From positions 42,576,723 through 42,640,722 of the forward strand of contig OX465584.1 in NCBI GenBank assembly GCA_950022655.1: a DNA stretch of 64,000 nt, read 5' to 3'. Source of the stretch: Alentia gelatinosa. Lineage: Eukaryota; Annelida; Polychaeta; Phyllodocida; Polynoidae. Positions 1 through 11,941 of the stretch are shown here, piece by piece. Positions within the stretch are counted from its first letter, which is position 1; every line of letters begins with the position of its first letter. A program made the position numbers and the translations under genes. The notes beneath the pieces were generated by a model that had not been told where the DNA came from, ran no database searches, and worked only from the letters and a program-made list of their open reading frames with translations.

Positions 1-56
1 CTGTGTATGGTTATTTGTCTTCTTTATTAATAGAACTTTAGTCTATAGGCCTTAGT

Positions 57-337
57 TAGGCCTGGCGTCCATCTACTACGATAGCAATTTAGACCTACCT
101 ATATGTCACTGATACAAAAAGCAAATATCGGAGACATATAGGGAAGGTGCAAAATCGTAGACATATGTCTAGACATGCCAATCCACCACGCATTGTAGGT
201 TGTTTTTTTGTGCCTAACCACACAAACGTGGTCAACTGCCCCGATATTAGGTGACCTTCCAACGTGATTTTGATTTTGTATCGGGAGGTGCATCATAGAC
301 CATATCGGAGCCATATCATAGTAGATGGACGCTGGAC
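57..337 (-). mobile_element. MITE family A, copy 1 (diverged)
   Basis: A non-coding inverted-repeat element of about 280 bp. The left end reads like GGCCTGGCGTCCATCTACTA and the right end is its inverted complement ending near 337. The interior carries the block with ACATATGTCTAGACATG and words of the type CACCTTCC and CGATAT that recur in the copies near 12.0, 23.7 and 49.2 kb. It lies in the same orientation as the 49-kb copy, opposite to the 12- and 23.7-kb copies. Its ends carry more substitutions than the other three, so it is probably the oldest. No protein is encoded. Confidence 0.8.
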
Positions 338-1555
338 TTTACTGTACTGTAACAGAGGATAACCCTACAACCTTGATGGGGTCCTGCATCGGAAAAAATA
401 CGAGACTTGATTTTCCTTTCTGTAATGCCACACTATGGGTTGGTCTGCTTATTCCAAGGATCCCATGTCCCATGCCAGACTACAGCAAATTGAAGACCAT
501 CATTATTTGCATGTAAATGACACCCTTACTAGAAACAATGAAGGACATGCAAGAGAGCTTGATGATTGCTGACCGAGCGCATGAATCAAGAAAGCAGTTG
601 GATATTTGATTGTCATGTAAGAGATACTATCAGAGGGTGATAATTCATCATCAGATGAAAAGAGCATATCCATACAACCAGGAACTCATCAGATGCTAAC
701 TTCTGGGTCGCGTTCCAAGAGAACAGATTCTAGTGAGCACTACACGTATTGACAGATTTATGAACTCACTCGATTTCAGGAGGAGGGGGGATTCACTGTT
801 GGAAGTGCGACCACTACGATCCCTTTAGGAACAAACGCTGCCAGTGGAAAATGATAACTCTCGAGACAAGTCAATCCATTCCTGATACTGATTAATATGC
901 CAACATTGATATGCCAACCGTGACCACCCTGGATTAGTGTGTAGAAGTCCTTGCAAGGAGAAACTCTGACTCTTTGTATGCCTCATTGTCTGGACTAACC
1001 AGGATTACTCCAATCACACCACAGACACAGGTGATCGTTCCCAGTCATGATCAGCAGTTGATAGTTTTACAGAGCATTAGATATGATAAATTTGCTTGCA
1101 TAATATCACTCAACCTTTGTCAAATCCTAATGTTGATTTTGGTTACTATAAGCTTGATACCATATACTCTGACATTTAACTCGACACACTATTTAGCATA
1201 CCCTGTACTTTCATCTTATTTCCGGAGGGGGGGGGGGGGCTTTTTATTTGGCCTTCCAAGGGGGGAGGTCTACTTTTTATTTTGGTATTTCTATGGAGGG
1301 AGGGGCGGGGGAATTTATTTTTAAATGATTCATGTTGCAAAAACGCTGCTCCCTGCAGCCATAGATTATGAACGCTTCCTAATTAACAACATTCCTTGTC
1401 TCTGAGATGCAATTACTGTCTCTTAGTTACACTCAACTATATAAGTATGTAGCTCTCGTAAGAGATCTCGCCGGATCTAATCGCGAACAGACTAGTCTTG
1501 TCACTTGACCTACACAGCACACACAGCCGCTTCTAAGAAACTACTAACCCTGCCT
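338..1555. other. intergenic, with a G-rich tract
   Basis: No gene is recognised. From about 1223 to 1316 there is a purine/G-rich stretch with a run of 12 or more G followed by several GGGG blocks. The short open frame across it reads as low-complexity sequence and is not supported as coding. Confidence 0.5.
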
Positions 1556-2044
1556 TCACAGCACATGCGCAGAATGTTGGCATCGTAACGGAAGAGCTCC
1601 TGCCAAACGAGATTTCCTGAGGGCCCCCCTTATGACGTCACACCATGTCCTGTATCCCTCAAAGTGGCAAAGGTGGGTGAAAACGCGACGCCACATTAGT
1701 GTGCAACGAGCTCCAAGGGAGGTCTGCGTTATAAGGACCCACACCGTCTCAGCCATCTTTCTTTTTCTGAGGGCACAGGGGTAACTCAGGACGCCTATTA
1801 AGGCCTCTGCGGTGGCGACACTAAAGGGTTGCTCGTATGGGTTAATGTATGACGTTCCTTGATCCCCGGTTACAGGCCGCATGGGCCAGTGCGTCGTGTG
1901 AACTGGTGCCCTCACTTTGATATTGCGATGGAGCATTTGGTACATTAGCATCCGAAAGAGGCGCGTCAGACCAAGTGTGGCCCTTCTAGGATGAATACAT
2001 GCAAACCAGTCACACGTTCGGCGCTGGGTGACAAACTGGGACAT
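1556..2044 (-). CDS. unrecognised open frame, 162 codons
   Basis: An uninterrupted minus-strand frame of 162 codons opening with ATG and rich in Arg, Cys and Thr. The DNA here is clearly more GC-rich than its surroundings. I recognise no domain, signal peptide or membrane segment. The plus strand contains GCCATCTT at about 1753, the complement of an AAGATGGC YY1-type core, so the stretch could instead be a promoter or first exon of a minus-strand transcript. Against a protein-coding reading, no splice partners are obvious and the composition is not typical of a folded protein. Treat it as a hypothetical frame in a GC-rich island. Confidence 0.2.
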   Translation of the reverse strand: MSQFVTQRRTCDWFACIHPRRATLGLTRLFRMLMYQMLHRNIKVRAPVHTTHWPMRPVTGDQGTSYINPYEQPFSVATAEALIGVLSYPCALRKRKMAETVWVLITQTSLGARCTLMWRRVFTHLCHFEGYRTWCDVIRGALRKSRLAGALPLRCQHSAHVL

Positions 2045-2311
2045 GGCCTGGAAGGAGAATATGGCAGGGCGGACATTTTTGACTGAATAAATGAATCAAT
2101 CATTGAAGAGAGGCGAAATTCTATCATGCATAGACGGCATAAGGAATACCACGCTACAGTAATATTTTCCTGATCACAAACCTATAAAATATAGTTGAAG
2201 GAACCTTCTTCTTAGGGTTTTCTGCTAAAAGTAGTCGACAAACCTATCAAATCTTATGATACAGTCATGTAGTAGATTCCACTGGTGACGTTGCCTCTAT
2301 GTGGCAAACAA

Positions 2312-2614
2312 ATTAGTGTTGGATATATACATTTAAGGAAAAGTTCGAGAGGCTTTTATCCTACCCCTAATAAAAAACGCCATAGGCTTAACATGGGATT
2401 TGTTTATGTCACGGGTGTGACATAAAGTGTTGTTTATATCAATACTTTCTAATCCTGAAAAAATATGGGAAACGGGGTAGGATAAAATCTAGACGCCACT
2501 CGTTTGAGTTTGAGTTTATTTATGTCACGCATTTTGTAGGCTCCATAATCTCTCGACTCGAACATATTAATGTTGGATATATACATTTACGGAAAAGTTA
2601 GAGAGGCTTTTATT
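2312..2614. repeat. direct repeat pair, about 255-bp spacing
   Basis: About 47 bp beginning GTTGGATATATACATTTA at 2319 recur almost unchanged at about 2572, each running on into GAGAGGCTTTTA. The sequence between is AT-rich and contains two TTTATGTCACG words. It is either a partial tandem duplication or short terminal direct repeats. No open frame is supported. Confidence 0.6.
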
Positions 2615-4420
2615 GACAAAAATCTCCAGGTGTACGAGCGAGGTAAACTCTGTCTGATAAAATCTGCTTCTAATACCTCCAGACGTGAATGTTTTTATCC
2701 AAGAGATTATAAGCTTGTTGAAATCTGTATTTATACTCGATGTCTGAAGGGTGTGTGTGTGAGGTGGTGTGGCATCTTTAACTCTTGAATCTAGCGAAAA
2801 TATGTTTGAACTTCTGAATGGATGTAGTGAAAAGATTTCTTTGAGGATTTTCACCCAGGGAGTTACTCTGAAAAACATCTACTCCTATCCTCCAGCCCAC
2901 AAACCCTACTCGTCATTGAGGCTTTACTAATAGTGGGTATTCAGTGCTTTTTTAGAACGGACTCAGGGGGTTACGCAACACTAAACCCCATTTGGTACAA
3001 GTGCAACTGTGAAAAAATTCCATTCACATTTACTGCTTCGTTCTGATAAAACGTTTGCTGGGATATTTAAATACAGCATGCAGTTCTCATTCATGGTAAC
3101 CTTACCATTGCGTCATATTCACATCCTATTTCCTTTTCATTGCAATATCGCTTGGATGAATTATGTTGTCAGTAAAGTCTTAAGCCCCTGTCATACTGGC
3201 GTAAAATCCGACGTATTTCGGAAGTTTACGTTTACGTTTATTTACGTTTCGAGACCCAGAAAAGTAGGTGGCTATACACAGCAAAACGGATATAAATAAA
3301 GGTAAGTGATAATGCGTAATAGAACGTCAACAGAAACGTAGAAAAAAATAAAACGCCAGCGTGATTTAAGAACAGACCAGAAGGTAAATACGTTCACTTT
3401 ACATAGTCCTTAAATCGCGCCAAAGTTTTCTTTTTCAGATACGGAGAAGATAAGCCAACAGTTTATGCCAGTGTACTTATATCTAATTTCAATTTCTCTG
3501 GAGGCCATTATAAAAAACGATGTTAAAACACACGGCATACAGTTTTACTAGTAATAAAACCGGTAAAGTGGACGTCTGTTATTTCCTCTAAAATGTGTTC
3601 TGTCACCAAGAACATTTTATGCACAAAAGCCTGGTATTGTCTGGGCATGAGCCTCTTGGCAGAGTTATGATAGCAGTAGCTAAGACATGACCAATGGTCT
3701 ACACAAGGGACAGTGTACGGTGCCATATATGCTGAAGCAAGTGCCAGTGGTACAAGTTGTGGCACACGGTTCTCTGTGATTCATATTTAATATACATATC
3801 CCTATTCCGTATGAATATTTAAAGCAATCAAATGCTCATACAGTCGTAGTATATTCGTTCATCTCCTATTGAAGTAAAATCAACAGGTGGTGTTTGACTA
3901 GCAATGATAGAAGTAGCAGAGATAAGCTTAAATTACATAATAGGATAAAAAAAAATTCCATATATTACATGCAATTACTGATACTAACGACTGATCAGGA
4001 TCTAAAGGTCTGTGATATGAAAAGACACCCATCCTCTTCATTATAAGAGAATTACATGTGCTTTCTTTATCACTGACGCTGGGTACAGACAAAGACCATA
4101 TGAGTTCAAAATGACCGCGGGGTTCCTGCTGGTTTTTTTTAACTACCCGAGATTTCACCGGCCTTATTCCGATGCTTTTTCTTCCCTAAGTCGCCTCAGT
4201 CACAATCTGTAGCTACTCTGGTTTTTGTGTTATTTCATCAGCTGTTTTTATCTAAAGGATATCTGTTCACGAAATTATAGGACGGAGACCGTCATCAAAT
4301 TTAACCAATCATTTTATCAGCAGATGCTCTCCGCGATAATCATAATGTAAGGATATTGGCAGGCCCAAATTAGCGTAAGTCAACTCAAACGCAAGAATTT
4401 CACCAGTAGTGTACCTGTTG
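2615..4420. other. intergenic, a weak inverted-repeat element at about 3179-3374
   Basis: No gene is seen. At about 3179-3374 the ends CTTAAGCCCC..TACTGGCGT and ACGCCAGCGTGATTTAAG are imperfect inverted complements, and the interior is dense in TTTACG and ACGT words. This resembles a small MITE, but the termini match poorly and no second copy was noticed. Confidence 0.3.
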
Positions 4421-4930
4421 ATTTCCGGAGACGGGGGGGGGGGGGGGTTGGAAAAACTTGGATTCTATAAATTATACAAGCTGCATCGAGGATTTCGTTT
4501 CAGGGAAAGGAGAAGGGGAGGAGATACACAACTGTAGATACCTGAGAATGTTGTCCAGTAGCAAACCCCCCTGTACTTTATATACTATAAAGTTGTTACC
4601 AGGATTTTATTACAGGGATGGGGGAGTCAAACACCTGAATCTGCCTGCCGGGAGGACTGCCAGGGGGCAGCAGCAAAGCACCTCAGAGGGGGCCAGCGGC
4701 CGCAACCCTTGGGTACACTGGGGTTTAGATGTTATACAAGCTGCATCCATCTTTTGTTTCGGGGAGTCGGGGGTTACACGCATTAGGTGTCCGGGGAGAT
4801 CGCCAGGGGTTCAGTGCCATGTTTTATAGAGGGTACAATGATTTGGGGTTAGTCAGGGGGGTTTACACTCATGAGACAACCTGGGAAAATCAGTGGGTAT
4901 ATCCCTCCTTTACTTGGCCTTCATAGATTA
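4421..4930. repeat. G-rich region with poly-G tract and imperfect internal duplication
   Basis: A run of about 14 G at about 4433-4447 follows TTTCCGGAG. Downstream, a segment containing TTATACAAGCTGCATC occurs at about 4473 and again at about 4731, each followed by a TTTCG-type block, which indicates a diverged duplication of about 260 bp. The forward frames across it contain no recognisable domain. Confidence 0.45.
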
Positions 4931-6229
4931 GATAACCTTTTTAGGTGACATATCAGCTTTGTTGAATGATACTGTAATAAACGCATTTAGAGGAATCCGT
5001 CTTTTGAAGGTGGGAGTGTGAGGGGGCACACCTAGGACTACAAAGTGTAGTCCTATATTGTGCCCTATAAGTTTGTGCCCCCCTTCCCCCTAAATGGGTA
5101 TCAATATAGGTGCCAATATTCTTTCCCATGGGGAAATGGCATATTGATGTAGATAATCTTTTAAAACCTGTTAACTATATTGTTAGAAGTGTGTTTACGA
5201 AATTTTCTGACGGAACAGACCATCCTTAGGAACATTTGGGGGAAGGGTTGGCATGTGCCTCTCTGGGTACGCCCCTTTTACAATGGCTTGCCTGAACAAT
5301 TCAGCTTCGTACTGAAACCTAACTCAAACAATGGGACTTTTATGGACTGGATTTAAAAATCATGTTCGTACGGACAGTGCGAAGCCTCCATCATCTCGCC
5401 ATATGATAACCTTCAACTGGCAACAGATATCAACAGGTTGTGCACATGGAGATACATGAATAATATTCTAAGCACGATTTGTTGCCTTTGTGCTGTGCCG
5501 ATAACAGGCGAATAATGTTCAGAAAGTGTTATTTTCATTGCCTTGTTCATAGAACAATACCACCTGCTGAATTTAAATTAGAGAACATAATTATAGATCC
5601 TGCATGTTCTCTAGGTGATATGCGGGCTACATGGTACATACTCGAAACTAACATATCGCCTTTTCATATTGCACAGCGCTTGGTGTGACAGTGGCCGAGA
5701 AGATCAATATTGAAATATAACAACGTTATGCCCTTCGCAGCCATGCTAGGTAACAGTATGGTGCTCATCCAAAATAATGCCATTATATCTGGTGTCATCG
5801 TGAGTGATGAAAGAGGTATACATATTAACAGGTAACATGAACCCCAATACTAAATTAAGCCGAGAAGCCCGAAAGTGCTAAGTGCTAAATATTTTGAGAT
5901 GACGTATAGAAAGGGTTACGTAATGGGTACGTAATCTAGGACTGTGTAATATGTAATTGAACCGAAAATGGGTAGTATTTAGCTCACCGGGGTGTTGATA
6001 TAGAGCACTGGACATCTGATCACGAAATTAGATTGTCTCTATCGATCATTTCACTTGGCTTCATCACCCATGGCATGGTCTCCATGTATATGTACAGCTC
6101 TCATATCAGAGCATTGTTAATCCGTCTGCAGCTACTGGGATCGGCAACAACAAGCAGAGGCCTGACTGCAGCTCCTGTCCTGGATGCCCATAGAGCTACA
6201 GGTTATTCAGACTTGCACATTGAGAACTG
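4931..6229. other. intergenic, nothing recognised
   Basis: AT-rich sequence. Short open frames only; no splice-flanked coding signal, RNA gene or clear repeat was seen. Confidence 0.5.
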
Positions 6230-6680
6230 CTCGTGAATTCGTTGCTATCGTGGTCACGTGTCGTTGTGAGCATACAGGGAGGTGGACATACCTTGATGAG
6301 ACCGTCTGTTGAAGGTGTCAGTGGCCGGCCATACTGCGCTGATCGCCGGGCACACTGCCCTGCCCGGGCCTGCTGGCGGCGGTTCCACGTCGACTGCAGC
6401 TTGCTGGGGCAGCGCGCCTCCTCGCCGTGTCCCATACGGGGCCTCTCTGCCGAGCTCTCTCTCGTCTCTACGCCTTTCTGCCTCTCCAGGCTCTCCGACC
6501 CTCCTCCCTGCCGCCCAATCGCCCAGGCTGACTCTCCCAGCGTTGGCCCTGAATCGATAGAACTGTGGGACCCGCTGGGTGTCCAAGCAGAGGCACCACT
6601 CGGAGTGGTTGGGGAGCACGGGGTGAAGGTCGAGGGACATTGAGCTGGGCGGGGTATGAAACACTTCTTGCATGCTTTTG
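6230..6680. other. GC-rich island with overlapping open frames on both strands
   Basis: A stretch of about 430 bp has much higher GC and CpG than its flanks and is open on both strands (136 codons plus, 139 codons minus). Overlap in antisense is expected from GC-rich codon composition, and neither translation has a recognisable domain. It could be a promoter/CpG island, a non-coding exon or a captured sequence. I cannot assign a strand. Confidence 0.3.
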
Positions 6681-7616
6681 TCAGTCAGAAATGTTGTTTT
6701 TATCCTCTATGCAACAACCTTTTGGAATTGCAGATGGATCACGAAGTCGCGTTGTACCTCACTCAGAACCAATTCCTTTGGTAGGTTTGTGAGTATATGT
6801 AAGTAGAGAATGTGCTTAGGGCTTTTCTGTATCCTTATATCATGAACACAAAGTGATGGATTTAATCCTGAACGCAGATGGATGAATAACCTTTAGAACT
6901 TGGATAAACCTGACATAAAAATGTGGGCGATCTTTATAGAAGGGCTGCGACTATAACATTTATATTTGTATGGGGAAAACAAAATGTTCGTTAGATTTGG
7001 CATCTTATTTCTACACAAGGATCCTGAGGAAAGAAAACATCTTTTCTAACAGTGGACCGTGTTCTCCTATTAATAACGTCTTCTTTTTTTTTTCTACATG
7101 TACTCATACTATTTTTTTTGTAAATATAAAAGAGAGCAACACTGTAAAATAAGATGGAATAGCATGTTCATCTTTGATTAATGAGTGTGGAATTCCAAAA
7201 GTAAGCAATAAAAAGGTCTTGTGATTTTGTGTTATTCAATAAGAATGAACGAACCGGGGTAATCTCCATGACGGAGATGTTCCATACAAATGTCACAGAA
7301 ATGGTTAACAAGACAGCTCACATACAGCAGACCACAACATATCAACAGACATTAACCAAGTTTTGCTACCGGATCTTATGGCTCCCATTTTCTTTCATCA
7401 GATCTTGTGATTCCCAGGACTTCATTATGATCACAATTCAAAGCCTGATCCAAAGGTTCTTTATTGGATTTTATAATCATTGGAATATAGATATTATCAA
7501 AACTTAGGTACCTATTCACAGTAATTCTTCATGATCATACATCTTAGAATACTCTATTTTCGGCATACTCTGTGTTTTACCCGACAATGCATTCCACAAC
7601 AAATTGTCAGCAATTA
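6681..7616. other. intergenic, nothing recognised
   Basis: AT-rich, with only short open frames. No repeat or RNA gene was seen. Confidence 0.5.
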
Positions 7617-8023
7617 ACGGTGAAAAATTCGGGGTTTTCGCGCAGTGCAATATATTAGTTCAAATGGCGGCAATTCTAATAAGATCATTCGTCAAAGATC
7701 GCAATTCTTTTTTTATCAGTATACATATACGACAATCGTATATAACATATATACGACCGGCGTATACATGTCGCGCAGAGGATATTTCCTCTTGTATACG
7801 TTGTAATTACAGCCATCACGCGTCCGTATGCAAGAGGAAACAGTGTTGTATACGCCGCCTACGCTGGCATGAAATATGGACGTATAAATATGAATACATG
7901 TCAGTATACATCTGATACATGCATTTACGCGATGACGTATATATAAGAAAATTCGGGGTTTTCGCCCAGTGCAATATATTAGCTCAAATAGCGGCAATTC
8001 TAATACGATCATTGGTCAAAGAT
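7617..8023. repeat. CGTATA-rich element between two 77-bp direct repeats
   Basis: A block of about 77 bp containing ATTCGGGGTTTTCGC and GCAATATATTAG occurs at 7617-7700 and again at 7945-8022 with few differences. Between them, about 7716-7945, is a sequence full of CGTATA and TATACG words. In reverse complement it aligns along its whole length with 49972-50216 (shared blocks include CAAGAGGAAATAT and GGACGCGT). The middle part is therefore a dispersed mobile element; the flanking duplication may be part of it or may come from its target. Confidence 0.65.
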
Positions 8024-8840
8024 ACTCTATCCTATCAATCAATTAGTATTGCTACAAACACGTCTTATCAGCAGTGTCATTTACTAAAGGTTATATACGG
8101 GTATTATGAATGTATTACGCATATACACTTAGTGATCATATGCAGAAGAATACGTTGTCAGGTGCTTGTTTGGCTGGAGACTTTGCATAACCAGGAAGAT
8201 ATGGTGCGAAACCAGCCTATGGAAAAAGGTCTATTATCACTAGCCATGCCACCTGATGTTTAATGTTCCCTGGTGCAACTCAGTATTGTGTTACATATGA
8301 ATGATGTAGCCCTTAATGATATAACATGTGAAAATGTACACAATTTCGCATAAATGGGAAAGTCGTCAACTGCTTTCAACCACCACGACAGCAGACGACA
8401 GGGATACTTTAGAGAATCAACAAGGAGGGGAGAATCTCGTCAATAAAACACGAATATTCAATAACCTCCTCATGAGACACGCGTGTCAGATAACTGAGAG
8501 CCATGACTTCCAGGTCGAAGACTGCCCTCAGGTAAACTGGATTCATCTTCCACCACCAACAATCAGAGGATAAACATCTGAGTTAGATATCTAGAATTAA
8601 TATAGAATTATAACGCATAAGAATGGTTTCCATATAGCTGGTAGATATAGCCTTCGGATTTGATACACGTTGATATTAGGGGATAAATATGTATACAAAT
8701 AAAAGAAATTTACCGTATAATGGTCCATTTTTGCAGATTCTTCTGCAGTGAAATAAGTCAATGTCAATTGCTAAAGTGTGTTATTTCCAAATGATGTAGC
8801 CAGAAATTAATGTGCGTGCTGAAGGGAGTGTTTTATGATG
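8024..8840. other. intergenic upstream of the receptor gene, nothing recognised
   Basis: AT-rich sequence with short frames only. No exon-like signal is supported. Confidence 0.45.
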
Positions 8841-9084
8841 GGTACCTGTGCTCTCTGCATCGGCAGGAATATTTACTTTGACACTGGACACCTCTTTCCT
8901 TCTGCTACATCGAGCATCTACTTCAGCTCATCAAGATACAAGTGCACGATTGGATGACATTAACAATGACGTCAGAAGCATCATCATTTATAGTTCCCTA
9001 CTTGGGTCCCTTTGGTCAGCTCTTTGGCCGTCAGTTGCAGACTTCGGATACCAGTAGCAGCTTTCGTCTATGGTGGGGTATTAG
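8841..9084 (+). other. possible 5' non-coding exon of the GPCR gene
   Basis: A less AT-rich stretch ends in a good splice donor, TATTAG/GTAAGC at 9084/9085. It lies about 280 bp upstream of a pyrimidine-rich acceptor (CTGATTTCAG, AG at 9363-9364) that precedes the GPCR start codon. The frame inside does not continue into the receptor, so if transcribed it would be 5' untranslated. The left boundary is unknown. The inference rests only on the two splice signals. Confidence 0.3.
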
Positions 9085-9376
9085 GTAAGCTTCCTATTGC
9101 GATCATATGATTTCTTTCTAAGTGTCAACATTTGACAAAATGTGCATGGGTGCCTAAGTTATTATGGAAGTATAGTATGATAACTAAGTCAAAGAATGCC
9201 AAATATATTTATACTAGCAGATTATCTTTAGAGTTGAATCATCAGATTATCGAGACCTTCATCATTCTATCATGATGACACCCCTTTGTCGTTATTTAGT
9301 ATTTGTGAGAAGGTTGTGTTATACAGAGCACATTGCCTACTTCATTGCCTACATCTGATTTCAGGTGGATCAGAAT

Positions 9377-10956
9377 ATGGCATCAGGAACTGTAGAAAGC
9401 GCCACACTGGTTTGGTTGAGTATGAATTCACTAGACAGCCAAACATTCTCCATGAACGTTACAGTTATTCAACCGTCGCATGTGGAAACTAGCGACGGAA
9501 ACATCGCCATCTTTGAGGCCACTGTTTCTGTAGACACCATTTATGTCCTCATGGGGTCTCTAGGAATGCTGGGTAACATTTTTGTCATCACCATCATCAT
9601 GCATGGCAAGAAAATGTTAAAGAAAACCACCAACCTGTTCATCTTTAACCAAAGCATTCTGGATCTATTGGTGTCCTTCTTCCTCACGGCAACATCATTC
9701 GGATCAGCAGCCTGGCATGAAGCATTCAGTGCCGACTTTATTTGTAGGTTTTGGACCACAAAATATCCTTTATGGGCCTTGATGGTATCTTCAACATACA
9801 ACCTGCTTGTCATAACTATGGAACACTTCTTGGAAGTGGTTCATCCAATCACACATAAGGTTTCATTTACTCGCAGCAAAGCCCATGGGTTGATTGCTTT
9901 CACATGGCTGATGGGACCGCTCTGGCAGACATATTTCTTTGCCACCTCCGGAATAGTACAAGGACAATGCTTTGTGTATTCCATATGGCCGGATGAAATA
10001 TTACGCAGTGTGTTTGGAACCTTAAACGTATTCGTTCAATTTTTATTCCCCTTCTCAGTGCTGATATATGTATACACAAAGATCCTCTATGTGATATCAA
10101 ACCGTATTCGTCCAAGTGCAAACAGCAGTGGTCTTGGCTCAAGCTTCAACGTTCAGGTAAAAGTGTACAGCTTATTTATATCTTAATAGCATAAATCCGT
10201 CGCACAGTGAAGCTGAGTGATCTCACACTTCAATCGAACAAATGGCATATTACTATTGTTAGTCAACTCCAACCACCCAAACAAATTTCAGCTTTAATAC
10301 AATCCTTGAATCATGATAAAAGATGCCACTAAAATATTCAACGAGAAAGAATATAATTGTACCCAACACCGGATAGGTTTCCTTTATGCTACTCGAAAGA
10401 GCGTTGGGTAAAAATTTCCTATAATAAGTTTATGAAGAAATATACCATAGCTGAGAAAAATGTACATGTAGATAACCATATGGGTCAATCGCGATGGGTA
10501 TGTGTATGGTAAGGTTTTTCATTAATGACCTTTCTCAATTTCATCTAGTTCTGCAACGTTTCTTTTTTATTTACATAACTGTTTTCTTTTCATTAGGTGG
10601 AATCTAGGAGTGATGGTAGGTGGCAGGGTGCCCGTCGGAACACCATAAAAACTATGATCATTGTGGCCACCGTGTTTGTGCTGTGCTGGTCACAGAACCA
10701 GCTCTATTACCTGATGATGAACTTGGGATACAGGTCTGACTTTAGCAGTCCCTACTACCACTTTACAGTCGCCTGCATCTTTTGTAATTCCTGTCTTAAT
10801 CCCTTTGTCTATGCGCTCAAGTATCGAGAGCTTAGAACGGCTGCAAGGGGACTCATCAGTCGATGCATCCGACTTCCTAATCGGCAGACCATTGAGGTTA
10901 GCACCGTTGGATCGTCTATGGATCAGCAAAGTGTTACCTTCGTGACAGTGGCCTAG
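9377..10956 (+). CDS. class A (rhodopsin-like) orphan G-protein-coupled receptor, two exons
   Basis: A seven-transmembrane receptor of 379 residues in two exons, 9377-10156 and 10597-10956. The intron of 440 bp has GTAAAA..TTCATTAG ends, phase 0, and falls in the loop before TM6. The ATG at 9377 lies 12 bases after a splice acceptor. Visible features are: Asn27-Val-Thr glycosylation site in a roughly 50-residue N-terminus; TM1 about 54-76 with Gly66-Asn67; TM2 with Asp96; Cys123 and Cys198 for the usual disulfide; TM3 ending Glu149-His150-Phe151; TM4 with Trp177; TM5 about 212-238; TM6 with Cys290-Trp291; and TM7 with Asn328-Pro-Phe-Val-Tyr332. The plan resembles invertebrate orphan or peptide-type receptors with a following LEVVHP loop. 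Odd points are the TM3 triad, where Arg is replaced by His, and TM6, where CWxP reads CWSQ. It would act at the plasma membrane; the ligand cannot be inferred. No stop or frameshift is seen. Confidence 0.88.
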
Positions 10957-11480
10957 CTAGAATACGCTATAGAAACTGCTTTCGTGACCATGACTATTGC
11001 ATATAATTGCTTTGGAGGGAAATGTTGGTGGGCATTTGGTTAATTCCAATATATGCAACCCCAAAGCTTCAATTGAAAAAACCGTTCCTTGGTACTCATT
11101 AAAAGGGCAACCATTTAAACAAGAAGGTAAGGATTCAAGTATGGTGTATGTTCTTACTTCTAGTGCAGTGTGTTCGGTATTTCACCGTACGAATAGATGC
11201 AAAAGCTGTGTAAGTTTACATTCAATACAACAAACCGCAAAAAAAATGTAGGTGGCTATAATATTGTATGAAGGGAATGTGATATGTACAGTAGCACCCC
11301 ACTAAGCAGGACACCCTCCCGTGTTGCCTATGGTAAGTATGATCTGTGCGTGGATTGCTGTATTCATTAGAAAAAAACTATAAAAATGTATTTTATATGC
11401 TAACTTGGGTCATTGGTTGTAAAACATTACAATGCGCTTCAACCACTACACACTTTTCCTTGAGCGGCAAGTGCAAAGCA
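10957..11480. other. 3' flank of GPCR gene with a short pogo-like terminus
   Basis: Presumed 3' untranslated and intergenic sequence. At about 11288-11325 the words TACAGTAGCACCCC and GGACACCC match the terminal sequence seen in better form at 61365-61518, so a degraded end of that repeat lies here. Confidence 0.4.
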
Positions 11481-11941
11481 TAAGAGGGTGCGTCCACCAA
11501 CCACGACAAGGCTACGACAAGTGCCGACATGAAAGTTCCAATCGCAGCCTTTTCGCAGCCTTGTCGTGAGAAGAGCATTGTGGGGACAGCGGTGTCGGGG
11601 CGTGTCGTAGACGTTGCCGGTTTCCGTAAAAAAGGCGCCATTGGTTCCAACACACTAGGACAGTGATATCGAGGAAACCACAACACTCCACGACAAAGGT
11701 CCAGTCGTAGCAAAAATCGAACATGTTCGATATTGTCGTGGCCTTGTCGGAGGGCCTCCGACAACCTCCCGACAAGCTTTGTGTCGCAGCCTGTCAGGGC
11801 CTTGTCGTAGCCTCTTGTCGGAAACTAGGGTCCACCAACCACGACAAGGCTATGACACGCCTTCCAATCGTAGAGCTGTCGTGGACCTTGTCGGAAAGCC
11901 GTTGTCGCAGCCCTGTCGTGGTTGGTGGACGCACCCTCTTA
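11481..11941. mobile_element. MITE family B (CGACAAGG-rich inverted-repeat element)
   Basis: The left end GAGGGTGCGTCCACCAACCA (from 11484) is matched by its inverted complement ending at 11938. TAA flanks the left end and TTA the right. The interior is built from repeated words on both strands (CCACGACAAGGC, CTTGTCG, CGCAGCC), and a second internal copy of GTCCACCAACCACGACAAGG starts at about 11830, so the element may be a nested or duplicated hairpin. Short frames inside are by-products of the repeats. The right terminus directly adjoins MITE A copy 2. Confidence 0.8.

Noticed and set aside
9541..10142. Minus-strand frames across the GPCR
   Set aside because: Antisense to a clearly coding seven-transmembrane sequence with correct splice sites.
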